64,000 nucleotides of DNA from Galeopsis tetrahit (taxonomy: Eukaryota > Streptophyta > Magnoliopsida > Lamiales > Lamiaceae): positions 26,465,881 to 26,529,880 of the forward strand of contig OY776131.1 in assembly GCA_963675135.1 (NCBI GenBank), read 5' to 3'. Below are positions 1 through 11,405 of this stretch, in pieces; the stretch's first letter is position 1; every line of letters begins with the position of its first letter. Below the pieces are notes generated by a model. It was given only the letters and a program-made list of their open reading frames with translations. It ran no database searches and was not told where the DNA came from. A program made the position numbers and the translations under genes.

Positions 1-1057
1 ACACACTGCTCGGCTGGGAAGCCGCAAGGGTTGCCAGGTAAACTTTTCATCAATAAGACCTTGGAATATTTTTCAAGTACTTTTTCTAAACCTCTTTTTT
101 TTCTTTAGGGTTGCCGAGAACTCGGTCGTTGAGCCTTTCAATGACAACCTCCTCGGCTTCTACCGGTCGCGGGATGCGGCCGCTCAAGAACCTTTGGACC
201 CGCTCGTCCAAAGGGTTATGAAGAATGTTCCCCGGTCGCTGACGACCACTCTGCTCGGCGAGGTGCACAACCAGAGCTCTCTAGAGAACGCGCGCCTGGT
301 CGCCATCGACCTGACCCGCGCCTCCTACACCGCCGAGAGGCTTGCCGTTCAGATCGCCGAGAGCCGCAAGGTCAGCGAGGAGAGGAGTGCGAGGCTCGTC
401 CAAATGGCTAAGGCTAAAGCCATCGTTGAGAGGAAAGCGGTCGACCTCGAGGCTAAGTTGGCCGATTCTGAGGCAAAGTTGGCCGATTCTGAGGCAAAGT
501 TGGCCGATTCTGAGGCTCAACTTGAGACGATTCGAAAGAAGGATCAGGAAGATCTCCAAGAGATCGAACGTCTCCGCGCTCGCCTCAAGATTGCCGAGGA
601 CGAGGTAAGAACTCTTCAAAACAAATCCTCAACTGGAGAGGAAGAGTTGGCCACTCTTCGGCAACATCTGGTCGAGCTGACGGAAGAGCGAGATGAGACT
701 ATTGAGGATGCCGGGAGCGTGGCCATGTTATCGGTGGCGCTTACTGCCCATGGGCTCATTCAACAGTTACTGGAAATTTATCCGGGACTGAATGTGACTT
801 CGCTCGGCGGGTTTTTGGACGACCTCCTTATGAAGGAGAATCCTCAGCCGGAAACAGAACTCCCTCTGCTTCCTTTGATGGAGTTGGGACTCCTGTTCCC
901 CCGACTGTTGGGTGTTCCGGTCCTCTTCTCGAACCCTCCACAAGACTCCCCACCTCAACCGGGCGAACAAGAAGCTCCTGCCGAGGAGGCTACGAACGAG
1001 GAGGAAGTTGCCGGCGAGCAGGATGCTCCTGCCGAGGAGAATGCTCCAGCAGCTTAG
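1..1057 (+). CDS. C-terminal part of the antisense extra gene of gypsy G1 (coiled-coil protein)
   Basis: The gene runs opposite to gag-pol and enters from the left edge of the window. A short exon (1-37) ends in CAG before GTAAAC. The next exon begins at 109 after a pyrimidine tract and TTTAG. Joining these removes an in-frame TAA and gives one open frame to the stop at 1055-1057. The last exon codes for about 316 residues. Its middle is an Ala/Glu/Lys/Leu-rich coiled coil, including three identical 7-residue repeats (a 21-bp unit, about 455-517). The C-terminus is rich in Pro, Ala and Glu. I see no enzyme motif. Copy G2 (30178-30719) shows the N-terminal half of the same gene. The family is known as an antisense ORF of Tat elements; its function is unknown. 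Confidence in coding is good, in the exact exon border moderate. Confidence 0.65.
   Translation, partial: HTARLGSRKGCQVNFSSIRPWNIFQVLFLNLFFFFRVAENSVVEPFNDNLLGFYRSRDAAAQEPLDPLVQRVMKNVPRSLTTTLLGEVHNQSSLENARLVAIDLTRASYTAERLAVQIAESRKVSEERSARLVQMAKAKAIVERKAVDLEAKLADSEAKLADSEAKLADSEAQLETIRKKDQEDLQEIERLRARLKIAEDEVRTLQNKSSTGEEELATLRQHLVELTEERDETIEDAGSVAMLSVALTAHGLIQQLLEIYPGLNVTSLGGFLDDLLMKENPQPETELPLLPLMELGLLFPRLLGVPVLFSNPPQDSPPQPGEQEAPAEEATNEEEVAGEQDAPAEENAPAA
38..108 (+). other. Predicted 71-nt intron in the antisense gene
   Basis: It starts GTAAAC after CAG and ends in a T-rich stretch followed by TTTAG. Without splicing, the frame stops at TAA (39-41). With splicing, the frame joins exactly. Length and AT/T richness suit a small plant intron. 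Confidence 0.6.
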
Positions 1058-1290
1058 TTTACTTGTATTTTATTTCTGTTTTTTAGGACTGCTCGGCCAT
1101 TAAGGCCTTTTTGTAATTTCAGCCTTCAAGGCTTTTTAATGAATGAAAATCTTTTGCTTATGATGTGTTTGCTTATTTTCTTTATATTGAGTGATCGTCC
1201 TCGTCACTGCTTTTCGATTTATGTTACGATACTTGTCTTTTTAATTTGCCTTTTATTTGTTTTTCATATGCTTGTTTTTTCTTGCGAGAA

Positions 1291-1666
1291 CTTTTTAAGA
1301 AAAAGCGCTCGTCTACTCTTGCGAGCACCTTTAAGAAAGGGTGCTCGTCTACTCTTGCGAGCACCTTTAAGAGAGGGTGCTCGTCTTTCCTTGCGAGCAT
1401 CTTTAAAAAAGAGTGCTCGTCTTTCCTTGCGAGCATCTTTAAAAAAGAGTGCTCGTCTTCTCAGAGTTAACCATTCGTCGGTTGAACTCTTTTTGTTTGG
1501 AAAGGCAGTGATCGTCGTCGCCACTACCTCGCGAGCATCTTTAAGAAAGAGTGCTCGTCTTATTAGAGTTAACCATTCGTCGGTTGAAACTCTTTTTGTT
1601 TGGAAGGTAGTGATCGTCGTCGCCACTACCTCGCGAGCATCATTAAAAAAGAGTGCTCGTCTTTGT
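1291..1666. repeat. Tandem array of 36-bp units with two 102-bp expanded units
   Basis: The units start near 1291, 1329, 1365, 1401, 1437, 1539 and 1641. The first is 38 bp, the next three are exactly 36 bp, the fifth and sixth are exactly 102 bp, and the last is partial. Each unit holds TGCTCG and CGAGCA as inverted arms. The long units add two further inverted pairs: AGAGTTAACC with GGTTGAACTCT, and GTAGTG with CACTAC. The array lies between the end of the antisense gene and the integrase end, which is the hypervariable 3' region of Tat-type elements. Such regions are known to spawn satellite repeats. Because the units are multiples of three, long but meaningless frames run through it. Confidence 0.9.
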
Positions 1667-1794
1667 TTCCTAGATGGCTACGCAGAGCCTTGTCTAAAAA
1701 TTCAAACTTATCTAACACTTGATGAAATTTAAACTTGACATGTATTTAAATGATGACTAGGTACAAATTATATAATTATGAAAAAATTAAAAAC

Positions 1795-4700
1795 TTACTG
1801 GTAATACTTCTTCAGCTTGACCGCGTTCCATGGGTACTTGCTCGGCTTGCCCTCCAGATCTTCTAGCTCGTACGATCCGTTCAGGAGTGTGCGCGTTATT
1901 CGGTACGGACCCTCCCAAGTCGGGCCAAGTATGCCGATGGACTGCTCCGTCGCCCTCCGAAGTACGAGCTGGCCGATAGTGAATTGGCGAGCACGTACTT
2001 TGGTGTTGTAATAGCGTTCTGATCTTTGCTTGTACACCACGTTCTTCTCGTCCGCTGTTAGCCTTCGCTCTTCTAGGAAGTCCAAATCGGAGAGCTGTGC
2101 ATCGTTATTCAACTGCTCGTCATAATTTGCTACTCGAAAAGTTGGGACCTGCCCCTCTACTGGTATGACAGCTTCGGTTCCGAACGCGAGTGCGAACGGA
2201 GTTTCACCAGTAGAATTCCTAGTGGTCGTCCGATATGCCCACAGAACCATGTGCAGCTCGTCCGCCCATTTGCCCTTCAATCCATCTAGCTTAGCTTTCA
2301 AGGTGTGCTTGATGATTTTGTTGATCGCCTCTACTTGACCATTTGATTGTGGATGATAGGGTGTTGAAAAAATTTTCTTGATGTTCCAGTCTGAGCAGAA
2401 ATCCAGCATGTCTTGACTTGTGAATTGACGTCCGTTGTCGGTCACTATTGCTCGTGGTAGGCCGAACCTGCAAATTATGTTTTTTCATATGAAGCTTGTC
2501 ATCTGGGCCGTTGTGATGGTCTTCAATGCCTTCGCTTCGGTCCACTTGGTGAAGTAATCGACTGCTACGACTACGAAAGTTACCCCCCCGACGCCAGGCG
2601 GGAAAGGTCCAATGAGATCGATGGCCCACTTCGCGAAGGGCCAAGAACTGTAGACGGAGATGAGCTCGTCTGGAGGTGAGTGAATAGCTGGTGCAAAAGC
2701 TTGACATCTCTTGCACGCCTGGGCGTAATGAATTGCATCCTTCTTCAGTGTTGGCCAAAAGTATCCTTGCCTCATGATCTTTAAAGCGAGCGCTTGCCCC
2801 CCTGTATAATTTCCACAAGTTCCTTCGTGGATTTCGTACATGACGATCTTCGCCTCGTCTTCTCCGAGGCATTTCAATAAAGGCATTGAAAAACCCCGTT
2901 TGTACAGCTGGTCGCCAACAATAGTGTACCTTGCGGACCTGAGCTGCAATCTTGTTGCTTTCACTTTATCCCCCGGGAGCTCGCCGGTCTTGATGTACTT
3001 GATGATCGGCGATCTCCAGTCCTCGTCGCTGGTCGCTTCAACCTGCAAAACTTGACCTCTGTTCACCGATGGGGAAGAAATTTTAGTGATGGTCGCTTCT
3101 GAAAATATTGCCTCCCCCTCTGAAGTGGCCAGCCGAGCTAGCGCATCTGCTTGCGTATTCTCCTCCCTAGGGATTTTCTCAATGTGGAATTGATCGAATT
3201 GCTCGAGTAATCCTTTCACTAGCTCTTGGTACTTTATCATTTGATCGCCGCGAACCTCGTAGTCGCCCGTTATTTGACATACAACCAGCTGAGAGTCAGA
3301 AAAAATTTTCAGTTTTCTGGCGCCCACGGCCATAGCCATCTTGATTCCTGCAACCAGAGCCTCGTACTCTGCTTCGTTGTTGGTCGCCCGATACTCGAAC
3401 TCGATCGCCGAAGCAAACGTCTGTCCAGTTGGGCTGGTGAGGACAACTCCTGCCCCTGCTTTGGTGCTCGTCGACGAGCCATCGACGAACAGTGTCCAAG
3501 GGAGCTCGATTCCCTCGTCCAATTTCTCTGGGAAAGTGAGCTCTACGATAAATTCTGCCAGCACTTGTCCCTTGATTGCCGTTCTAGGTGCGTAGGTGAG
3601 CCCAAATTGCCCTATCTCCACCGACCATTTCAACAGTCTTCCAGTGGTATCCGGACGATGCAGTGCTCGTCGGAGTGGAAAGGTGGTGAGGACGACCACC
3701 TCGTGGTCGAACATGTACTGCCTTAATTTTCTAACACTCATGACTAGTGCGTATGCCAATTTTTCCATTGGAGTATATCTCAACTCCGCATCTCTCAGCG
3801 TTTGACTTACGTAGTAGATAGGCAGATGTGTGCTCCCCTCAGCTCGGACGAGCACTGAACTGATCGCACAGTCAGTGGCCGCCAAGTATAGATACAAAAT
3901 TTCGCCGGGGACTGGCTTAGATAGGACCTTCGGATCCGATAGGTATTCCTTTAGCTTTTCGAAAGCTTTTTCACATTTATCGGTCCATGCGAACCTCCCT
4001 TTATTCAGAGCATCGAAAAAAGGTTTGCAACGATCGCCCGTTCGTGCAATAAATCTGTTCAGCGATGCAAGGCATCCTGTCAACCTTTGTACTTCTTTCA
4101 CGTTCCTTGGGCTTTGCATGTTAATGACTGCTTGAATTTTACTCGGATTCGCCTCGATGCCCCGTTGGCTAACCAAGTGCCCCAGAAATTTCCCTGAGCT
4201 AACACCAAAACTGCATTTTTTCGGATTTAACTTCATGTTGTACTCCCTCAGTATATCGAATGTCATGGCGAGGTGGTGTAGGTGATCTTCTTTCCGCAAG
4301 CTTTTGACAACGATGTCGTCGATGTAGACCTCCACCATCTCGCCGATGTGTTTCTCAAACATCTTATTTACCAGTCTTTGGTATGTTGCCCCCGCGTTCT
4401 TCAACCCGAAAGGCATTCTCTTCCAGCTGTACATTTCGGTGGCCGTCATGAAGGCCGTATGCCGCTGGTCGTCGGGATGCATCGCAATCTGATGGTAGCC
4501 TGCGAAAGCGTCCATGAAAGTTAACATCTCGTGCCCCGCTGTATTGTCTACTAGGTGATCAATGTGGGGCATCGGAAAGTGATCTTTGGGACAGGCGTCG
4601 TTTAGATCTGTGAAGTCTATACACAATCTCCACGACCCGGTCGCCTTTTTGACGAGCACTGGATTGGCCAGCCACTCGGGGTCAGTTCCAGTTTTCTCGA

Positions 4701-7700
4701 TTAACTTATTGCCGATCAATTTCTTGACTTCGACTGCCAAAGCCGCATATTTATCAGGCCCAAATTTCCTTCGTTTTTGGGTGATAGGTCTCCTTGCTGG
4801 ATCAATATTCAATCTGTGGCAGGCATGATTTGTTGGAATGCCCACCATATCCTCGTGCGACCAGGCGAATGCTCCGATGTTTTCTTTCAAAAATGCGACC
4901 ATGTCGGACCGCAGATTTTCTGGTAAATTCGAACCAATGAATACTTCGAGTTCTGGACGAGCTTCGTTTAAATGAATGGTTTCAAGGTCCTCCGCTGAAG
5001 TTGCCCGTTCTTTAGGCTCCTTCCAACGAGGGTCCTCGATTCCGAACTCTGGCTCAAAACCTAGCCTGGGCTCCAGATCTGGAATGTTTTCTGGCAACTG
5101 GTCGTCGGGGAGCTGGGGTGTGGTCGTCCATTGGGGTGTGGTCGTCTTGAACTCGTCCATTGGGGTCTGCTCGCCGATATCCATTGGGGTGTGGTCGTCC
5201 ACTTCCATGGAGGCGTGCTCGTTCGCCTCCACTTGGTGGTCGTCGAAACTACGACTGCACTCCCCAATTTCAATCTTTCGGTACTTGCTAGGAAGACCCT
5301 CCAAGTAGTTCACTTTTTCTGTTTGTGTTTGACACTCAATATACTGGCCAACCATAGTAGATTCCTTTGAATGACGCTTTGCAAAACGGACGAGACACTC
5401 CCTCGCCCGCGTCTGATCGCCCTTGACGGTTATAACTCCCGCCGGGGTTGGAAACTTTACACAATAATAATAAGTAGAAACGGCCGCCTTGAACTCGTTG
5501 AAGAAAGGACGGCCGAGGAAAGCATTGTAGGAAGATGGCATGTCGATGATCATGGAGTCGAGCTGCCTAGTATGGTGCATTTCAGGCTCCTTCGACGATA
5601 CCAACTCCAGAGACAGTCTGATTTTCCCCAAGGGATGGCTTTTCATGTCCCCGAAACCTACGATTATATCATCGCAAGGCTCGATGTATTCCGCATATCC
5701 ACCAAGAGCATCTAGGGTATGCTTGAAAAGGATGTTGGTGTAAGCCCCAGTGTCGACCATCAAGCGATGGACGTTGGTTCCCATAATTTTGCCCGAAATG
5801 ACCAAAGCATCATTGTTCGGGTGCACCACGCCGTTCAGGTCGTCGTCCGAGAAAAGGACCTGATGAGAAAGAGGCTTCTCGGCAGTCGGAGCGACGCACA
5901 CCTGGTGCACATTGTTCAGTGCTCGCTGCTCGCTCTGAGCTCGGCGAACAGACAGCTCCTTCCCGGATTGGGTTCCTCCCAACGGGCCTTCTATCACCAT
6001 ACAGGCTCCGCCCACATTATCAATGTCGCCGCCTGGATTTTGTGGCATGGGAGGAGTCAGCTTGGGACGATTCAGTTGTTGGCGCAGGTCGTCGCTGTCG
6101 TCGCGACGTTTCTTTCCCCTGTTGTCGCCATTTCCTACGGGCTTGATGAACTGGGCGAGCTTGCCCTCATTGTATAGCTTGAATAGATTTCTCACCAAGT
6201 CCCTGCAGCCGTTGGTGTGGTGGCCAATGGAGTTGTGGTAGTCGCAGAATTTGCTACCATCCAGTTTTTCATCACTTGCATGCATTGGCTTGGCCTGGGG
6301 GAGCATATTCTTTCCCCTAACAGCATTGAAAATGCCCCTGGGATCAACAGAGAGAGATTCTCTGAATTGGATGATCTCAGGAGACTCCTCGAAAGGCCTG
6401 AAGTTGGCTGGGCGAGCACTGCCAGTTTGAGTGGTCGCCTTCTTGGGCTGGGACGACTCCCCAGTGTTTGTATTCTTTTTGGGCCAGACCCTTCTAGACG
6501 CCTCCGGCTGCTCGTTAGCCTTGGCTGCGTCCATTATCTCCTCCATCTGAATGAAGTTCCCAGCCCTCGTGCGGAAGTCCGCATAAGAACTGGGGAAAGT
6601 AAGGTGGATAGATTCCCACAGCTTGGTACCTATCCTCAGACCGGAAACAGCTGAGATCAGCTTCGTCTCATCGTTCACGGCCTCCCCATCGATCACCAGC
6701 CTATCGAAGCGCTCGATGAAGTCCTTGCCCGATTCATTTATAGCTTGGCGAACGTTTGCCAAACGTTGCTTTGAGGCTGGGCGAGCAGCAATAGACCCGT
6801 AGTAGGTCAGAAATAGTTGTCCCAGCTCAAGGAATGAGGTGACCGATCCGGGACTCAGCGTTGTGTACCATCGGTGAGCCCGGTCTCCCAAAGTTAGGGA
6901 GAAGTTTCTGCATTGGGTGGCGTCCGTTGCCCCGATTGAGGCCATATAATTGGAGTACTTGGACAAGTGTACTCTGGGGTCGGATGCACCATCGTATGCC
7001 GGCATGGAGGGCATTTGGATCTTTCTTTGAATGGGGGCGGTAAGGATTGCCACACTTAGAGGAGGTGCGGGCAGAGTGATTGGTGGGGTGGTCCCTAGCT
7101 TCGAGGCGACCACCTCTGCTCGCAGAGCGTCCATTTCTAGTTTCATCAGTTTTTGGGTCTCGAGGAACTGGGCGATTTGCCCCTCCTCGGCAGTTTGTGG
7201 CTTGGGGACGACGTCCTCGTCGCGTCGACTCCCTTGGGATGCTGCAGGGCGATCATCATGACGTGATCGCCTGGGAGAGTGCCTATCAGAATGGTGGCTG
7301 CGATAACTCCTCGCCGGAGCTCGCGAACCTTTCCCTGGTCCCACTCGATCAAGAGCTGAGACTCTATCACCCTGATCTCTCTTATCAGCGTGATCTCGGT
7401 GGTGGTCGGCTCTGCCTGGTCGGCCATCCACATTAAAATGCACTGGGCAAGGAGCCCTCTTATCTCTGTCGTCCATCCGGTTGAAAACCGAATTTCGGTG
7501 ATGCGAGTCTCCCGTATGGCTATTGCGGGAGTGCTCGGCAGCTTTGCTTTTGCCTTTGTCTTGGGGGCGAATGGGGTGTGAGTGATAGGAGTGATCGTCC
7601 TCATTCCCCTTGTTTTTGCGAGCTTTGTCGAAGGCCTGATCTTTGGCCTTCTCAAGCTCCTCGTTCTGCCTCTTCTTCTCATTGAGATAGTCGCAGAGGT

Positions 7701-7830
7701 CTTTCAGATGTTGGGGATCATTCAGAATGTCCCCCATATTCACGTTTGCAAACGGATTCACCGCCGGCGCCGGAGGGCGCTCGTTCCCTCCGGGTGGTAT
7801 GATTCCGTCCTGAGGAGTATGATGAGACAT
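1795..7830 (-). pseudogene. gag-pol polyprotein of gypsy G1, interrupted by one stop codon
   Basis: Translation from 7830 gives a 1781-residue frame, then TGA at 2485-2487, then the same frame continues to a stop at 1795-1797. Gag occupies about residues 1-600: a His/Arg/Asp-rich N-terminus, a gag capsid-like region near 290-430, and a Cys/His finger of C-x2-Y-H type. Then come protease (motif VDTGA, about residue 693), reverse transcriptase (VYIDDIVVKS, about 1167), RNase H (FVDGSS, about 1450) and integrase with a zinc-finger region (about 1670-1713) and the catalytic Asp and Glu residues on both sides of the stop. The stop sits where these proteins normally have Trp (TGG to TGA). The second His of the integrase zinc finger reads Tyr (codon 2816-2818). 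The copy is therefore probably inactive, though otherwise well preserved. Confidence 0.92.
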
Positions 7831-8135
7831 CGTTTAAAGAGTGTCTCCTGGAGATTATTACAAAGATATGACTGTTCTTAAGCTTTCGACGCTTAAAAAC
7901 GAAAGATTAAAGTTCTTACGCAGAAGAACGTGCTATTACAACTACTTACTAGCAAAGTAACAACAACTAACGCTTAAAAACAAGATTACACGGAGATCAA
8001 ACTCCAAAATATGTCTCGAATATTGCAAATATTCAAGAACACGAAGAACACGGAAAATACGTAAATAAGCTTTAAACGGTGGAAATACCGATTAAAACCT
8101 GAAAAACGGAGTTTGCTAACCGATCGCTCGATTCC
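7831..8135 (-). other. 5' untranslated leader of gypsy G1
   Basis: This AT-rich stretch lies between the primer-binding site and the gag start codon at 7830. No open frame of note was seen; it should hold packaging signals. Confidence 0.6.
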
Positions 8136-8153
8136 CCTCCTTCTAGCGCCAAA
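8136..8153 (-). promoter_or_regulatory. tRNA primer-binding site of gypsy G1
   Basis: Directly inside the LTR, the minus strand reads TTTGGCGCTAGAAGGAGG. The TGGCGC start is typical of primer sites in plant gypsy elements. I cannot name the tRNA with certainty. Confidence 0.65.
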
Positions 8154-8891
8154 TGTTGTACGTGCTTTTGATGGTTGAATCGGATGTGGACTTGTTGTTA
8201 GCACGAAACAAACATGTATAATGATCGGGGGTTTATTACGTGTTTAAAGAGGGTTATTATGATGATCTTGATGATCTTATGAAGAACAAGCAAGAAAGAT
8301 CAAGAACACAAAGAGGTAGCTTCTTAGAGAAGCTAAAAGCTTGAGAGCTTTGGGAGTATTATTTGCTTTGGGTTGGGTGAATTGGTAGAAATGGATGACT
8401 TGTCTACAAATGAGCCTCTTTTAGGCATTATATAGTGGTTTCTAGGGGCTGCCCGCCCTTTACACGTGGCACGCCCTCATTGGACCTGTTTACTGCCCGA
8501 AAAGGTGATTTGATGGCGCATTTAATGCTAAACCGCCTTTGGTGCTCGTCCTCGCCGGAATGCCGAGGAGCTGAGCTACGGTGGTCGCCGGTGGACCATG
8601 TCGAGGAGTGTGGTCGCCACGCTCCATACTGTCTCCCAAGGCTTCAATACTTAGACTATTCTAGCTAAAATAGGCACGTGCTCGCCACACATTTGAGCGA
8701 GCAGCTAACTAAAACAAGTGCTCGCCAACATCTTTGAGCGAGCACTTAAATGTATTAAATACATCTACTCTATTACATTTTCTTGGTCTTGTTGACTAGT
8801 CGTCGCACGACTCTGTTGACTGGTCCTCGCCACGTAAGCTGGTGACTAAGATTGACTTGTCAAAGTTTGACTTCTTTGACTAGGTATAACA
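8154..8891 (-). repeat. 5' LTR of gypsy G1
   Basis: On the minus strand the 738-bp repeat begins TGTTATACC and ends GTACAACA, so it has the TG...CA ends of an LTR. A TATA box (CTATATAATG on the minus strand) lies near 8427-8436. It is homologous along its length to the LTR at 31286-32057, but with many differences and indels, so the two belong to different insertions. Confidence 0.9.
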
Positions 8892-9173
8892 TAAGGGAAA
8901 AAAAGAGAGGAAATTTTAGGGATACTATAATTATAATTAGATAGAATGGTAATTTAGAAAGAAAAGTAAAAATAACATTGATTTTATTTCTTCAAACTTC
9001 CCTTTACATGATCAAAGAAATCAAACATCCAAATATCACCTGTCGGATTTCACACCTCTCAAATTAAAGTATTAAGAAAAAATTGTAAAACATATCATCA
9101 TAAATAGACACACACGTACATCTAGCTCTCAATACATGATTAGTTTAATTTGATGTACAATGTTGATTTTTAG

Positions 9174-11405
9174 TCATAGAGACGAAGGAAAAGAAGAAAG
9201 CAAAGTTTCCATATTCGAATATTCTTCATCGGCAGGTGCAGCTAATTGATCCCAAAAAATATATGAGTTTTGTGTGTCCATATTCCATTCACAATTCTGC
9301 ATTTGGACAGCTGGTACCATCATGTTGTCTATATTCTCCAACAATGGCGTCAAACAACTCGAGTTTATGATCATGTCTGTAAATTGGAGATTTTGATTAG
9401 GGTTTGTTTGCCATGAAGATTCTTGGTTGATTATTAATCCTGCATTTCCTTGAATATTAATGTGGTCCATTCCGGCAGCATTTACGCTTTCTGATGACGC
9501 TGTTCCAATGTCGAATATGAATGGTAGAGGGTCCGGATGAAGCTTGGGTAAATCTTGATTCAAGAAGTTTAGATGGGGGTATGTGATGAATTGATCTTTG
9601 GTAGGGTTTGATGAAGATGCTGGTTTTCTTATCTTCTTTTTGATCCACGAGTTCCAGTAGTTTTTTATCTCGTTGTCTGTTCTTCCAGGCAAGTGGCTCG
9701 CTATATGAGCCCATCTACATGTAAATATCACTTCACAACTTTAGTATTTTTAATATAATGATGTTTCTTTTTTAAATTGTAATTGAAGATTATGAAATAA
9801 CACAAAGGATGACTTAAGGAGACTAACTCAACTATATTAACACTTCACAACTTTAGTATTTTAATATCACTACAAAAAAAATAGACTTTTAATGACGAAA
9901 ATTTTAATATAAATTGACTTTTAGTGACAAATTCTGTCATTAATTTTTGTTTTTCCGTCAATAATGTTTTTTAGCTAGAGAAGTAATAATGTAGTATATA
10001 GTGATGATCATTTTTGACATTTGTATTTGAAGATAATACTCCCTCCGTCCCGTGATTACTTGCATACTTTCCTTATTGAGACGTCCCACAATTACTTGCA
10101 CACTCTTAATATGGAAATACCCCACAAAATTAATAACCTCACAACATCATTTAATTTTCAAATTTGTCACTCCTTTTTTCCGTACATTTCACTTTACACA
10201 TCATCAAATTCACTTTACATCATCAAATTACCTAAAATACCCCTCATTTATTTTACATCATCAATCACTAAATTCACTTTTCTTAAACAACGTGCCGGTT
10301 AAACTATGCAAGTAATTTTGGGACGGAGGGAGTATATTTTTTGGAAAAAGACAAATATTCAAAAATTTAATTAGCATAAGGTGAGTTCCCTTAGCCGCTC
10401 ACTAAAAGAGCACATCCACCTTTCAATACAATTTCTAGCCTTAATTTAACCAAAAGAAAGGAGAATTGAAATTGAAGATTATATATGAAATAACACAAAT
10501 TAAGATGATTAATTAAAGAGTGCAACAACTTTTTTTGACTTGAAGCATAAATGTCTAAAATCATTAAAGAAAGAAGTTATCAACAAGAAACGTGACAAAA
10601 TAAATAATTAATTAATTAAGATGGGATTTCTTCTACGAGAAGTGGCTTGAAATAGGTGCTGAAATAATTAATAATTTGACTATATATAACCCTGATCAAT
10701 AAAAACTTGTGACATCGCCTTCTTAACGACTTCTACAACGCCAATTACTGAAAGCTACTCGTATTCTAAATGTCAAAATACACTATTAATATATATATAC
10801 CCACACATGCAATACTAATACGTACAATTCTTAATTAATACATGCATAATCTTCACTAATTTAACAAAATTAAACTGCAATTTTTTCTTCAAATTAAAAA
10901 AATGTGAAATTAATTTGATAATGCAATCAATATTTTAATTTTAATTTCTTCTTTTACATATATAATCAAAATTTATGTTTATGCTGAAATTAACCAAAAT
11001 GTCCAATCATATAATTATATATATATGTACCCCTAAATTAAGATATAATTAAATTACCTGTTTCCTACTGCAGCATGAAGGTTGATAATTAGCTTTTCCT
11101 CTTCAGGGGTAAACCTCCCTCTCCTGATATCAGGCCTCAAGTAGTTTATCCATCGCAGACGACAACTCTTCCCACATCGTTGTAACCCTAATTAAACACG
11201 CGTATATTTAATTAATTAAATATGTGCACCCAATTGCAAACAAGAATTTGTCAGATCAATTAAAAAAAAAACCTGCTTTCTGGGGGACTTCGCTCCAGCA
11301 GCCGTAGCCATGAGTGTTGATGTATCGGACGAGCTTCTCGTCCTCTTCGGGCGACCAAAGCCCCCTCTTCACCTTCTGCTGATTGCAGCAAGAGTGTTTC
11401 CCCAT
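9174..11405 (-). CDS. MYB103: R2R3-MYB transcription factor, MYB103-like
   Basis: Three exons on the minus strand: 11273-11405, 11058-11187 and 9174-9714. They join in frame to a 267-residue protein. All borders are GT/AG and sit at the usual R2R3-MYB positions (phases 1 and 2). Exon 1 starts [20 protein letters not shown]. Exon 2 holds the end of R2 and the start of R3 ([20 protein letters not shown]). Exon 3 completes R3 with [20 protein letters not shown]. The protein ends in SSFPSSL after a YIFWDQL motif, which resembles the end of Arabidopsis MYB103 (At1g63910), a regulator of secondary wall and syringyl lignin genes. The symbol rests on this resemblance. The C-terminal half is shorter than I expect for MYB103. 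Intron 1 is 85 bp; intron 2 is 1343 bp and holds transposon insertions. No lesion was seen in the coding sequence. Confidence 0.88.
9868..9990 (+). mobile_element. CACTA-like transposon end fragment in MYB intron 2
   Basis: The stretch starts CACTACAAAAAAAATAG and carries repeated short motifs around gacg/gtca, like the subterminal region of CACTA elements. No matching opposite end was found nearby. A direct duplication of about 25 bp (cttcacaactttagtatt) occurs at about 9731 and 9841, just before it. Confidence 0.4.
10039..10332. mobile_element. Stowaway-like MITE in MYB intron 2
   Basis: 294 bp flanked by TA on both sides (10037-10038 and 10333-10334). The ends are inverted copies starting CTCCCTCCGTCCC, followed by a further inverted match (ATTACTTGCATA) on each side. 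TA target duplication and the CTCCCTCCGT terminus are the marks of Stowaway MITEs of the Tc1/mariner class. The interior is AT-rich without coding potential. Confidence 0.9.

Larger units (their letters stand above)
1..8891 (-). mobile_element. Ty3/gypsy LTR retrotransposon G1, Tat-like, 3' end outside the window
   Basis: Read on the minus strand, the order is 5' LTR (8154-8891), primer-binding site, gag-protease-reverse transcriptase-RNase H-integrase, a repeat array, and an oppositely oriented gene at 1-1057. The integrase after RNase H gives the Ty3/gypsy gene order. An extra antisense gene and tandem repeats between pol and the 3' LTR are known for the Tat lineage of plant gypsy elements, so I place it there. 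The 3' LTR must lie left of the window. The right flank 8892-8896 (taagg) should be one copy of the 5-bp target duplication. A second copy of this family lies at 30178-32057. The element is disabled by at least one stop codon in integrase (2485-2487). Confidence 0.85.

Noticed and set aside
1291..1666. CRISPR-like regular repeats
   Set aside because: There are no distinct spacers between repeats; units are contiguous and lie inside a plant retrotransposon.
1139..1732. Long open frame through the 36/102-bp repeats
   Set aside because: It exists only because the repeat units are multiples of three; the protein is a simple periodic sequence and no start context or homologue is apparent.
7146..7682. 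Overlapping 178-codon frame within gypsy gag
   Set aside because: Shadow frame of the basic, repetitive gag region; no independent evidence.
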